NCBI RefSeq assembly: GCF_014646115.1 | Contig: NZ_BMMV01000030.1 | Location: forward strand, 1 to 64,000 | Source of the DNA: Streptomyces camponoticapitis | GTDB lineage: Bacteria > Actinomycetota > Actinomycetes > Streptomycetales > Streptomycetaceae | DNA length: 64,000 nt | Direction of reading: 5' to 3' | Part shown: positions 1-9,995 of the stretch, piece by piece | How the letters are laid out: the number at the start of each line of letters is the position of its first letter | Numbering within the stretch: the stretch's first letter is position 1 | Made by a program: the position numbers and the translations under genes | The notes under the pieces: model-generated | Seen by the model: only the letters and a program-made list of their open reading frames with translations | Database searches by the model: none | Told to the model about the DNA's origin: nothing

Positions 1-29
1 AGGACGCCGCCGAACAATCTTTGTGGGAG

Positions 30-60
30 TGCCCCGCACCGTTTATGGTGCGGGGCATTT
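30..60. terminator. Rho-independent-like terminator hairpin
   Basis: An 11-bp perfect inverted repeat (arms at 30-40 and 47-57) encloses a 6-base loop and is followed by a short T run. It probably ends a rightward transcript entering from the left edge, and it lies just beyond the stop of the leftward DUF58 gene, so it could also serve that operon. Confidence 0.75.
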
Positions 61-119
61 CTGCGTTCGGGGCCCTTTTGCGTGAGCGAGGTTTTTCGCC
101 CCCTCCCGCACATGTCACT

Positions 120-1430
120 TCAGAGGCGGCCCGCAGCCTTCAGCGCCAGATAGGCGTCCGCCAATGCCGGCGCCAGTGCGTCGGGTACGGCGTCCACGAC
201 CGTAACGCCGTACCTCTGGAGCTTTTCCGACGTACGGCGACGTTGGGATTGCGCCTGCGAGCCGGCAGCGGCTTCATACACCGCGTCCACTGAACCCCGT
301 GCCGTGCTCATCGCCTCTGTATGCGGGTCGGCCACCGAGGCGACGATCACTGTGTGGCGCTGGGTGAGTTGAGGGAGGACAGGCAGGAGTCCCTCCTCGA
401 CCGGAGCTGTCTCAAGGCTGGTCAGCAGCACGATCAGTGAACGTCGGGGCGCGCTCTTCATGACTGTGGCGGCCAGGCCTCGTGCGTCTGTCTCCACGAG
501 CTCGGGCTCCAGCGTGGAGAGCGCGTTCACCATCGCGGGCAGCACGTCGCTCGCCGAGCGGCCCCGGACCTGGGTGCGCGTGCGGCGGTCGTACGCCAGC
601 AGATCGATACGGTCGTCGGCGCGGGTGGCGAGGGCCGTGAGGAGCAGTGTGGCGTCCATCGCGGCATCGAGGCGCGGGACATCGCCCACGCGGCCGGCCG
701 ACGTTCGGCCCGTGTCGAGGACGACGAGGATGTGGCGGTCACGCTCGGGTCGCCAGGTGCGGATCGCGACCGCCGACTGACGGGCGGTGGCGCGCCAGTC
801 GATGGACCGGGTGTCGTCCCCCGGTACATAGGGGCGAAGGCTGTCGAATTCGGTGCCCTCGCCGCGGGTGAGCACACTTGTCCGACCGTCGAGCTCGCGC
901 AGGCGCGCGAGCCTGGACGGCAGATGCTTACGGCTCGTGAAGGGTGGCAGGGCGCGCACCGCCCACGGGACATCGTGATTTCCCTGGCGGGCCGCCAGGC
1001 CGAGGGGGCCGAAGGAGCGCACGGTTACTCGTTCCGCACGCCTGTCGCCGCGGCGAGTCGGGTGGAGCAAGGTGGTGAGGCGGCGGCGTTCACCCGCCGG
1101 GACGGTCAACTCGTGGCGGGAGACGGCCTGTTCGGAGTGGGCCGGCCAGCTGCTAGGGGGCCAGGCGTCGCGGATATGGGCGCGCAGGGCTCGGCGTGCG
1201 GGGTTGGTGACCGTGAGCTGGACCTCGGCCTTTTCGCCGAGTCGAACTGAGGTATCACCACTTCGAGTGAACTGGAGCGTTCGCACTGGCGCGGCCAGGC
1301 AGTAGTCGCACAGAATTGCGAGTGAGAGGGGCGCGTTGACCGCCAGCATCCCGGCCCAACTGGGGGCGAGGAGGCCGACGGGAAGCGAGCCCAGAGCGGC
1401 GAGGAGCGCCGTTCGTCCGGTGAGGGCCAC
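120..1430 (-). CDS. DUF58 domain-containing protein
   Basis: Protein of 436 residues with a GTG start, placed 11 bases after the MoxR gene stops. The N-terminus has two hydrophobic segments within the first ~50 residues. The middle carries the DUF58 signature (GTEFDSLRPYVPGDDTRSID, about residues 190-210), and the C-terminal half looks like a von Willebrand A-type fold (ILVVLDTGRTSAG). DUF58 proteins are commonly encoded next to MoxR AAA+ ATPases, with which they are thought to form chaperone-like or complex-assembly systems. It is the last gene of a five-gene leftward operon. The biochemical role is not known; the family assignment is secure. Confidence 0.9.
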   Translation of the reverse strand: MALTGRTALLAALGSLPVGLLAPSWAGMLAVNAPLSLAILCDYCLAAPVRTLQFTRSGDTSVRLGEKAEVQLTVTNPARRALRAHIRDAWPPSSWPAHSEQAVSRHELTVPAGERRRLTTLLHPTRRGDRRAERVTVRSFGPLGLAARQGNHDVPWAVRALPPFTSRKHLPSRLARLRELDGRTSVLTRGEGTEFDSLRPYVPGDDTRSIDWRATARQSAVAIRTWRPERDRHILVVLDTGRTSAGRVGDVPRLDAAMDATLLLTALATRADDRIDLLAYDRRTRTQVRGRSASDVLPAMVNALSTLEPELVETDARGLAATVMKSAPRRSLIVLLTSLETAPVEEGLLPVLPQLTQRHTVIVASVADPHTEAMSTARGSVDAVYEAAAGSQAQSQRRRTSEKLQRYGVTVVDAVPDALAPALADAYLALKAAGRL

Positions 1431-1441
1431 GGTTCATCGCC

Positions 1442-2421
<980 letters not shown>

Positions 2422-2425
<4 letters not shown>

Positions 2426-3720
2426 GAGGTGCGTACCTCTCTTTCGAGGGCGTCGAGTTGGTCCGTCAGGCGGATAAGAGCCGCATCGTCGGCCGGCGCC
2501 GGGCCGAAGAGCAGCGTGCGGAGATCCCGCGAGTCGTCGGGGAGTTGTGCGGAGACGGCGGGGACCAGGGTCTCCGGGGTGTGGGCCTCGGACGGTGGGA
2601 CACCGAGGAGGGAAGCGAGGCGGGTGCGGGTCTCCGTACGGAGGACCGAGGCGGCACGGTCGCGGGCGTTGGCCTTGCGGTAGAGGCGGGCGCGGCCCTC
2701 TGTGGCTTCGGAGGCGCGGATGGCGACCGGGAGCCGTTCGGCCACCACGGGGCCGAGTCGGCGGGAGCGCCACACGGCGGCGAGTACGGCGGCGAGGGCG
2801 AGTTGGAGAGTGCCCCAGAGCCAGCCGGAGGGGATCAGGTCGAGGAAGCTCGACTCGTTGTCTGCTCCGTCTTGGTCCTCTTCGCCGCCGGTGCTGTCAC
2901 CACTGTCGTCGCCGTTGCCGCTGTCGTTGCCACTACCGATGCCGCTGCCGGATTCGGTGGCGGAGGGATCACTGAGTGAGGGGAGGTACCAGACGATATG
3001 AGGCCGGGAGCCGAGGAGTTGAAGGGCCAGCGAGGCGTTGCCCTGCTTGGCGAGGCGCTCGTTGTAGAGCAGGTCGGGGGAGCCGAGCAGGACGGTGTCG
3101 CCGTTGGCCGGGGTGTCGACTCGGAGAAGGGACGGCCGCCCCTCCGTGGGGTAGCAGGCGTCGCTGTCGGGCGAGTCGGCGGTGTAGCGATGCCCGCCGA
3201 TGTCGACGGTGCCCGCGTCGCGGGCGGCCTGCAGGGAGCAGCGGGGGTCTTTGGCGGCCACCGGTGTTTCGGTGGTCGATGTGACGCCCGGCGCGAGGGT
3301 GCCGACGGAGGGCGGTCCTGGCGACAGCAGGACGGTGCGACCGCCGGAGAGTTCCGTCGCGGTCTGCAGGGTGCGCTGCTGATGGAAGGTCAGGAGATTG
3401 GGGGAGGTGACGACCAGGGTGGTGTCCGGGCCGGTTCCCGCTGTGGCGTCGGCGAGCGTGGTGACGACGCGGGTGGAGACGCCGCGGTCCTTGAGCAGTT
3501 CGGCGACGGCGCGGCTGCCGAGCGGGTCGGCGGAGCGGGGGTCGAGGCGGCCGTGCTGGTCGCCGGAGCGCACGGCTGCCAGGGCGATCCCGGCCACGAG
3601 GAGGATGGCGAGTGCGAGCAGCAGCCCTCGGACGCGCTTCCAGACCTGCTGGGCGCTGGGCGACATCGAGGTGGGGCTGGTCATCGGCCGAGCTGGGGCG
3701 CCGGTCCCGGTGCCGGTCAT
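2422..3720 (-). CDS. DUF4350 domain-containing membrane protein
   Basis: Protein of 432 residues. A transmembrane segment lies at about residues 32-50, then an extracytoplasmic DUF4350 domain (SADPLGSRAVAELLKDRGVSTRVV near its start). A low-complexity Ser/Gly/Asp/Glu linker precedes a second transmembrane segment at about 298-317 and a cytoplasmic C-terminal tail. The start is an ATG preceded by AAGGAG, and it overlaps the stop of the DUF4129 gene by four bases. DUF4350 proteins recur in MoxR/DUF58/DUF4129 operons. The molecular function is unknown; the operon context suggests a membrane part of the MoxR machine. Confidence 0.85.
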
Positions 3721-4406
3721 TCGGCGGCTCCTTGGGTGACGTCGCTCAGCTGGGGTCTGCTGCTCTCCAGCGCGAGGTCCAGTTCGCGCAGGCGCAGGTA
3801 TGTCTGCTGGTCTGCGGTGCGTCCGCCGTACGTGATGTCGTCGAAGGCTCTGGCCGCCGCGCGCAGGGCGGTCGCGTGCTCGGGGAGGGATCGGCCGGCG
3901 TCGGCGGCGGCCTCGTCGGCGGTGCGGCCGGGGCGCGGGTCGAGGATCGTGCGCTCTTCCAGGGAGCGGACGACGGCGCGCATCCGTTCCTGGACAGCTG
4001 GGTTCCAGCGTTCTGCGGCGGCGTGTTCCTCCGCGTTGGCGCGGTGTTCGGCGGCGCCGCGTGGGCCGGAGTCGAAGAGCGCGTCCTTGGGGAGGGTGGT
4101 GCGCCCGGGGGTGCCGAGTCGCCACCAGAGGGCTGTGCCCAGTGCCGCGACGAGGACTGCGATCACGGCGAGGCCGACCGGGCTTGTGACGCCGGAGCCG
4201 GCCACGGAGTTGAAGAGGTCTCCGATCCACTCCCAGAAGCGGTCCATCGCGCGTTGGAGGAGATTCGGGTCGTTCTCGTGGTACATCGGCTTGGACAGTT
4301 CGTCCTCGGCGGCCTCACGAGCGGGGACACGCGGGGTGTCCACCGGTATGTCGTCGCTCGTGAGTGCCGTCCGCCAAGCCGTTGCCGAGCCCCCCGTGCC
4401 GAACAC
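3717..4406 (-). CDS. DUF4129 domain-containing protein
   Basis: Protein of 229 residues using the GTG at 4406, which has an AGGGG ribosome-binding site eight bases upstream and lies four bases after the preceding gene stops. An upstream in-frame GTG at 4463 would add 19 residues but has no visible binding site and would overlap the preceding gene by 53 bases. One transmembrane segment is at about residues 76-95. The C-terminal region carries the DUF4129 core (ITYGGRTADQQTYLRLREL), which is related to transglutaminase-associated membrane proteins. It belongs to the MoxR operon. Function unknown. Confidence 0.85.
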   Translation of the reverse strand: MFGTGGSATAWRTALTSDDIPVDTPRVPAREAAEDELSKPMYHENDPNLLQRAMDRFWEWIGDLFNSVAGSGVTSPVGLAVIAVLVAALGTALWWRLGTPGRTTLPKDALFDSGPRGAAEHRANAEEHAAAERWNPAVQERMRAVVRSLEERTILDPRPGRTADEAAADAGRSLPEHATALRAAARAFDDITYGGRTADQQTYLRLRELDLALESSRPQLSDVTQGAAE

Positions 4407-4410
4407 CGCA

Positions 4411-5661
4411 TCAGCCCCTGTGGGCGTCGTTGCCAGGCTGTTCGGGGCCGTAGCCCGGTACACCGGCGGCGCGTGCGAGTTCGAGGTCCAGGGCTTCGCG
4501 CCGGATGCGCTGGTCTACGTAGAGAAGCACGGAGACACCCGCGGAGATCGGCAGGGTGATGGAGGTGCTGATCACGGTGCCGATGCCGGTGATGATCAGG
4601 AAGGGCCAGCCGAAGTCCGGGCCGGTCTCGGAGAACAGGCCACTGACCCCGTCGCCGTCCACCGCCATGGCGACGAGGCTGAAGGGCACAGCGATGATCA
4701 TGGAGACCACGAAGGTCAGCAGCATCGTCAGCAGCAGGATCCCGAAGATCCTCCACCAGGTGCCCTTCACGAGCTTGGCGGAGCGGCGCATGGACGCCAC
4801 GATCCCCTGCCGTTCGAGCATCAGGGCGGGCGAGGCGAGGCTGAAGCTGACCATCAGCCAGATCAGTACGACGGCGGCGGCCAGTCCGCCGAGCATCGTC
4901 AGTGCGACTCCCGCACCGGAGCCGATCAGCAGTCCCGGCAGGATGCCGACGGTCACGATGGCGGCGCCAATGACGGGCAACAGCAGTGTCAGGCCCAGCA
5001 GTTGAAGCAGCCGGGGCCGGGCCTCGGCCCAGGCGTCGGTCAGGGTGACGCCGCGGCCGAGGACGGAGCGGCTGATGACCACGGTCAGCACGGCCGTGGT
5101 GAAGAGCGTGCCGATGACGGTGATGAACAGGGACGGTGCCAGGGCGAGGAGGCTGGACTGCATCGCGTCGACGGCCTGGTTCAGGGCTTCCGCCGGGCTC
5201 GCGTCCGGGTCGAGGTCCACCGGCTCCGGCAGGAGATAGCGCTGGACGAGTATGTCGCCGATCTGCGAGATCACCGCGACGACGATGGTGACGCCGAGGA
5301 CGGTGCGCCAGTGTGCGCGCAGCGTGGACACGGCGCCGTCGAGGATCTCCCCCACACCCAGGGGGCGCAGCGGGATGACTCCGGGCTTGGCCGCGAGGGG
5401 CGGCTGTCCCCAGCCGGGGTGCCTCCCGCCGCCGGGGCCGGGGCCGCCCCAGCCCGGTGCGGGCCTGGGAGCCGGCGGAACGGGGCCGGGGGTGGTGGGC
5501 GCGGACCACTGGCCGGGCGGCGGCTGGTTCTTGGACCACTTCGAGGGGGAGTCCGAGGGCGTGCCGGAGTCGTCGGCGGGGGCGGCGGGCCGGGGCACGC
5601 TCGCGTCCTGGCCGTCGGACGGGGCAGATCCGGGCGAGGCCCAGCCCGGAGTGTCGTTCAC
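4411..5661 (-). CDS. Glycerophosphoryl diester phosphodiesterase membrane domain-containing protein
   Basis: Protein of 416 residues. The first ~120 are rich in Pro, Gly and Ser and look disordered. The conserved part begins at about PLRPLGVGEILDGAVSTLRAHWRTVLGV and is followed by around six hydrophobic membrane spans, with a charged C-terminus (VDQRIRREALDLELARAAG). This pattern is that of the GPDPase membrane domain/YciC-like family. The GTG at 5661 is chosen for its GAGGTGG ribosome-binding site. It is the first gene of the leftward MoxR operon and is divergent from mtnA. No phosphodiesterase active site is present, so an enzymatic role should not be assumed. Confidence 0.82.
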   Translation of the reverse strand: MNDTPGWASPGSAPSDGQDASVPRPAAPADDSGTPSDSPSKWSKNQPPPGQWSAPTTPGPVPPAPRPAPGWGGPGPGGGRHPGWGQPPLAAKPGVIPLRPLGVGEILDGAVSTLRAHWRTVLGVTIVVAVISQIGDILVQRYLLPEPVDLDPDASPAEALNQAVDAMQSSLLALAPSLFITVIGTLFTTAVLTVVISRSVLGRGVTLTDAWAEARPRLLQLLGLTLLLPVIGAAIVTVGILPGLLIGSGAGVALTMLGGLAAAVVLIWLMVSFSLASPALMLERQGIVASMRRSAKLVKGTWWRIFGILLLTMLLTFVVSMIIAVPFSLVAMAVDGDGVSGLFSETGPDFGWPFLIITGIGTVISTSITLPISAGVSVLLYVDQRIRREALDLELARAAGVPGYGPEQPGNDAHRG

Positions 5662-5844
5662 GGTCGTCCACCTCGTGGATTGGTTTCGGAGGCAGGCTCG
5701 GGGAGCCGGCGCTTCAACGGTGCCTGTCTGCGAAGCAGAGCGGGAGGCTGGCAGCCATCGTGCCACGCGTGGCCCGCTGGTGGGCGGGGTGCTCCATCTC
5801 CTTCTCACCTTCATAGTCCGAGCGGTACCGGGCAGACTGGGCGG

Positions 5845-6993
5845 ATGACTGATCAGTACGCACCATCGCCGCTCCCTGCCGAGCCGTCCATGTCTCCGGC
5901 GCTGCGCTGGGACGAGCTGCCTGAAGGGCCCGTACTGGTCCTTCTCGACCAGACGAGGCTGCCGGTCGAGGAGGCCGAGCTGGTCTGTACCGACGTGCCG
6001 GCCCTGGTGCAGGCGATTCGGACGCTCGCGGTGCGCGGGGCGCCGCTCCTGGGCATCGCGGGGGCGTACGGCGTCGCTCTCGCCGCCACCCGGGGATACG
6101 ACGTGGATGAGGCGGCGGCACTGCTGGAGAGCGCCCGGCCCACCGCCGTGAACCTCGGGTACGGGGTACGGCGGGCGCTGGGGGTGCATCGTGCCGCGAT
6201 CGCCGGGGGCGCCGACCAGGAGCAGGCGGCCGCGGCGACGCTGGCGGAGGCGAGGGAGCTGCACCTGCAGGATGCCCTGGCCAGCGCCCGAATGGCGGCA
6301 TCAGGGCTGGCCCTCCTCGACGAGTTGCTGCCGGGCGGAAGCCACCGGATCCTGACCCACTGCAACACCGGGGCGCTGGTGTCGGGCGGCGAGGGCACCG
6401 CGTTCGCCGTCGCGCTGTCGGCGCACCGGGCGGGGCGGCTCAGGCGGCTGTGGGTCGACGAGACCCGTCCGCTGTTGCAGGGGGCGCGGCTGACGGCGTA
6501 CGAGGCGGCTCGCAACGGGATGGCGTACACGCTGCTCACCGACAACGCGGCCGGTTCGCTGTTCGCGGCGGGTGAGGTGGACGCCGTGCTCATCGGGGCG
6601 GACCGGATCGCCGCCGACGGCTCGGTGGCGAACAAGGTGGGCAGCTATCCGCTCGCGGTGCAGGCGAAGTACCACCATGTGCCGTTCATCGTGGTCGCGC
6701 CGACCACGACGTTGGATCTGGAGACCCCGGACGGCGCGGCGATCGAGGTGGAGCAGCGGCCGGGGCAGGAGGTCACCGAGCTCACGGCTCCGCAGGCGGC
6801 GGGGGCCGGGGTGGAGCTGGGTGGTGGCATGCCGATCGCGCCGCTGGGGACGCAGGCGTACAACCCCGCTTTCGACGTGACGCCTCCGGAACTGGTGACG
6901 GCGCTGGTCACCGAGTACGGGGCGCTGTCGCCGGTGACCCGGGACGGGATCGCGGAGCTGTGCGCCCAGGCGCGACAGCAGGCGCGGGGCTGA
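5845..6993 (+). CDS. mtnA: S-methyl-5-thioribose-1-phosphate isomerase
   Basis: Protein of 382 residues. It interconverts methylthioribose-1-phosphate and methylthioribulose-1-phosphate in the methionine salvage pathway (cytosol). The eIF-2B alpha/beta/delta-like fold is recognisable from VRGAPLLGIAGAYGVALAA near the N-terminus. The catalytic cysteine sits in HCNTGALVSGGEGTAF (Cys173) and the catalytic aspartate in GADRIAADGSVANK (Asp253). The family length is normal. It stands alone, divergent from the MoxR operon and 232 bases upstream of mtrA. Confidence 0.93.
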   Translation: MTDQYAPSPLPAEPSMSPALRWDELPEGPVLVLLDQTRLPVEEAELVCTDVPALVQAIRTLAVRGAPLLGIAGAYGVALAATRGYDVDEAAALLESARPTAVNLGYGVRRALGVHRAAIAGGADQEQAAAATLAEARELHLQDALASARMAASGLALLDELLPGGSHRILTHCNTGALVSGGEGTAFAVALSAHRAGRLRRLWVDETRPLLQGARLTAYEAARNGMAYTLLTDNAAGSLFAAGEVDAVLIGADRIAADGSVANKVGSYPLAVQAKYHHVPFIVVAPTTTLDLETPDGAAIEVEQRPGQEVTELTAPQAAGAGVELGGGMPIAPLGTQAYNPAFDVTPPELVTALVTEYGALSPVTRDGIAELCAQARQQARG

Positions 6994-7225
6994 CGGCACA
7001 GGTGCGCGAGGGGTGGGGGAGGCACGTTGTCGGGGTGGGCCGGGCGGGCGGCTCGCTATGGTTCCTGTCGGAGAAGGTCAACGAGACAGGGCCTGACATC
7101 TGTGGTTGACGTCAACAGCAACGAACCGCGACGGTCCACGAAGGACACACGTCCACGTCGTCCCAGGTCAGTGAGCTGGATCACGCAAGTCTACGCAACG
7201 GAAATGAAAATGGGATGATGTCGAT

Positions 7226-7903
7226 ATGAAGGGACGCGTCCTTGTCGTCGATGACGACACCGCACTGGCCGAGATGCTCGGCATCGTGCTGCGAGGTGAA
7301 GGGTTCGAGCCGTCGTTCGTAGCGGACGGCGACAAGGCTCTCGCCGCTTTCCGTGAGGCCAAGCCGGATCTGGTGCTGCTGGATCTGATGCTTCCAGGCC
7401 GCGACGGTATCGAGGTGTGCCGGCTCATCAGGGCCGAGTCCGGCGTGCCGATCGTCATGCTGACGGCCAAGAGCGACACGGTCGACGTGGTGGTGGGGCT
7501 CGAATCGGGCGCCGACGACTACATCGTCAAGCCGTTCAAGCCCAAGGAGCTCGTCGCCAGGATCAGGGCGCGGCTGCGCAGGTCCGAGGAGCCGGCTCCG
7601 GAGCAGTTGGCCATCGGCGATCTGGTCATCGATGTGGCGGGTCACTCGGTGAAGCGTGAGGGGCAGTCCATCGCCCTGACGCCGCTGGAGTTCGACCTGC
7701 TCGTCGCGCTGGCCCGTAAGCCGTGGCAGGTGTTCACCCGTGAGGTGCTCCTGGAGCAGGTCTGGGGTTACCGTCACGCGGCCGACACCCGCCTGGTCAA
7801 TGTGCATGTGCAGCGGCTTCGCTCCAAGGTCGAGAAGGACCCGGAGCGCCCGGAGATCGTCGTGACCGTACGCGGTGTCGGCTACAAGGCCGGACCGAGC
7901 TGA
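7226..7903 (+). CDS. mtrA: Two-component response regulator MtrA
   Basis: Protein of 225 residues of the OmpR/PhoB class. The receiver domain has the acidic pair at residues 9-11, the phosphoacceptor Asp53 (LLDLMLPG) and the conserved Lys in IVKPFKP. The C-terminal winged helix contains LTPLEFDLLVALARKPWQVFTRE and the recognition region RLVNVHVQRLRSKVE. In actinobacteria MtrA controls cell-wall, cell-division, osmotic and (in Streptomyces) developmental genes. The next gene, its kinase mtrB, starts two bases after the stop, and lpqB follows, which is the conserved mtrA-mtrB-lpqB operon. Confidence 0.96.
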   Translation: MKGRVLVVDDDTALAEMLGIVLRGEGFEPSFVADGDKALAAFREAKPDLVLLDLMLPGRDGIEVCRLIRAESGVPIVMLTAKSDTVDVVVGLESGADDYIVKPFKPKELVARIRARLRRSEEPAPEQLAIGDLVIDVAGHSVKREGQSIALTPLEFDLLVALARKPWQVFTREVLLEQVWGYRHAADTRLVNVHVQRLRSKVEKDPERPEIVVTVRGVGYKAGPS

Positions 7904-7904
7904 G

Positions 7905-9995
7905 ATGTCCAGTGGCAGTGCTGCCCCGAAGCCCGGGGAGCCGGGAGTCCGTGCGGGGCGGACTGCCGACCGGGATCGTCGGGCCTCACGCCTGGGCAGG
8001 CTCCTGCGCCGTGGCCGGCTGCTCCAGGACGGGGCGGCGGGCAGTCCCGTGCTGCGGCTCGTCGTGCGCTGGCTCAGGCGTCCGGTGCTGCCCGCGGTGC
8101 GGCTGTGGCGGCGGAACATCCAGCTCAGGGTGGTCACCACCACCCTGCTGATGTCGCTGGGCGTGGTGCTGCTGCTGGGCTTCGTCGTGATCGGGCAGGT
8201 CCGCAACGGCCTGCTCGACGCCAAGGAGAAAGCGGCCCAGAGCCAGGCGGCGGGTGGTTTCACCGTCGCCAAGGAGAAGGCCGACGCGCCGGTCGAGCCG
8301 GGTGGCCAGGAGGGCGGCGCGGGGGACGGCAAGTCGAGCCGCAACTCCGTCAACTGGCGCTCCGACCTGGTCGTACAGCTGGCCAGTGGCGGACAGAGCG
8401 CGTTCAACGTGGTGGCGCTGAGCGCGGACGCGAACGGTGCGGGGTCCAGCAGCCGCTTCCCGCGCGCGTCCGGCGGCGTGGACCACATCGCGAGCGTTCC
8501 GGCGGATCTGAGGTCGGACGTGGCCAAGGGCACGGGGACGTTCCAGACGTACACCCTGATCGAGTACACGGACGGCCGAGAGCCCGAGTCCGGGCTGGTG
8601 ATCGGCAAGCGCCTGACGGATGTCGACGGCAATTCCTACGAGCTGTACTACCTGTTCCCGCTGACCCAGGAGGAACAGTCGCTCAATCTGGTCAAGGGCA
8701 CCCTCGCGACGGCGGGGCTGTTCGTCGTGGTGCTGCTCGGGGCCATCGCCTGGCTCGTCGTACGGCAGGTCGTGACGCCCGTGCGGATGGCGGCGGGGAT
8801 CGCCGAGCGGCTCTCCACGGGCCGTCTCCAGGAACGTATGAAGGTCACCGGCGAGGACGACATCGCCCGTCTCGGCGAGGCCTTCAACAAGATGGCCCAG
8901 AATCTTCAGCTCAAGATCCAGCAGCTGGAGGAGCTCTCCAGGATGCAGCGCCGCTTCGTGTCGGACGTCTCGCACGAGCTGCGTACCCCGCTGACCACGG
9001 TCCGGATGGCCGCGGACGTCATCCACGAGGCCCGGGTCGACTTCGACCCCGTGACCGCGCGCTCGGCGGAGCTGCTCGGTGACCAGCTCGACCGGTTCGA
9101 GTCCCTGCTCTCGGATCTGCTGGAGATCAGCCGGTTCGACGCGGGCGCGGCGGCGCTGGAGGCCGAGCCCATAGATCTGCGGGTGGTCGTACGCCGTGTG
9201 ATCGGCGGAGCGGAACCGCTCGCCGAGCGCAAGGGGACCCGGATCCGCGTCATGGGCGACGAGCAGCCGGTCGTCGCCGAGGCCGATGCCCGGCGCGTGG
9301 AGCGGGTGCTGCGCAATCTCGTCGTCAACGCCGTCGAGCACGGTGAGGGACGCGACGTGGTGGTGCGGATGGCGGTGGCGGGCGGAGCCGTCGCCGTGGC
9401 CGTAAGGGACTACGGAGTGGGCCTCAAGCCCGGCGAGGCGACCCGGGTCTTCAACCGGTTCTGGCGGGCGGATCCGGCGCGGGCGCGTACCACCGGTGGT
9501 ACGGGCCTCGGCCTGTCGATCGCCGTCGAGGACGCGCGCCTGCACGGCGGCTGGCTCCAGGCATGGGGCGAGCCGGGCGGCGGGTCGCAGTTCCGGCTGA
9601 CGCTGCCGCGCACCGCCGACGAGCCGCTACGGGGCTCGCCCATACCGCTGGAGCCGGAGGACTCGCGGCGCGGCCGGGAGCGCTCCGCCTTCGACTCCAA
9701 GGAGAGCGCCCACCGGCTGGCGAGTGTGCCTTCCCAGTCGCCGACGGCGTCGCCGCTTCCGGTGCCGCCCCGGGCGCCGGTGCCACCCCCCGCCGGGGTG
9801 GTCGACCCGACGGCGCTGCCGGGCAACGGCGCCCGGGTCGTGCCACGTGCCGCCGGGGAACCCGTTGAACGGGATTCCGACCCCTCCGCTTCCCCGTCGT
9901 CGTCCTCGGCGTCGAGGACCACATCGTCATCTGCCTCCGCGTCCGCGTCCGCGGCGCAGGCACCTCAGCGGGAGGACACAACTCGTGGGCGTTGA
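7905..9995 (+). CDS. mtrB: Two-component sensor histidine kinase MtrB
   Basis: Protein of 696 residues. An Arg-rich cytoplasmic N-terminus precedes transmembrane segments at about 77-98 and 266-286, which flank an extracytoplasmic sensor domain. A HAMP domain follows (ERLSTGRLQERMKVTGEDDIARLGEAFNKM). The HisKA box FVSDVSHELRTPL holds the phosphorylated His357, and the HATPase domain has NLVVNAVEHG and a GTGLGLSI glycine box. The last ~110 residues form a Pro/Ser-rich tail. The ATG at 7905 is preferred over an in-frame GTG at 7875 that lies inside mtrA. The end overlaps lpqB by 11 bases. Confidence 0.95.
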   Translation: MSSGSAAPKPGEPGVRAGRTADRDRRASRLGRLLRRGRLLQDGAAGSPVLRLVVRWLRRPVLPAVRLWRRNIQLRVVTTTLLMSLGVVLLLGFVVIGQVRNGLLDAKEKAAQSQAAGGFTVAKEKADAPVEPGGQEGGAGDGKSSRNSVNWRSDLVVQLASGGQSAFNVVALSADANGAGSSSRFPRASGGVDHIASVPADLRSDVAKGTGTFQTYTLIEYTDGREPESGLVIGKRLTDVDGNSYELYYLFPLTQEEQSLNLVKGTLATAGLFVVVLLGAIAWLVVRQVVTPVRMAAGIAERLSTGRLQERMKVTGEDDIARLGEAFNKMAQNLQLKIQQLEELSRMQRRFVSDVSHELRTPLTTVRMAADVIHEARVDFDPVTARSAELLGDQLDRFESLLSDLLEISRFDAGAAALEAEPIDLRVVVRRVIGGAEPLAERKGTRIRVMGDEQPVVAEADARRVERVLRNLVVNAVEHGEGRDVVVRMAVAGGAVAVAVRDYGVGLKPGEATRVFNRFWRADPARARTTGGTGLGLSIAVEDARLHGGWLQAWGEPGGGSQFRLTLPRTADEPLRGSPIPLEPEDSRRGRERSAFDSKESAHRLASVPSQSPTASPLPVPPRAPVPPPAGVVDPTALPGNGARVVPRAAGEPVERDSDPSASPSSSSASRTTSSSASASASAAQAPQREDTTRGR

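Noticed and set aside
2998..5844. A long open frame on the plus strand continuous with mtnA
   Set aside because: It is antisense to the MoxR operon; only the part from 5845 shows protein homology. Long open frames on the wrong strand are normal at this GC content.
7875..7904. Earlier in-frame GTG for mtrB
   Set aside because: It lies inside mtrA, and the ATG at 7905 gives the standard two-base gap after the mtrA stop.
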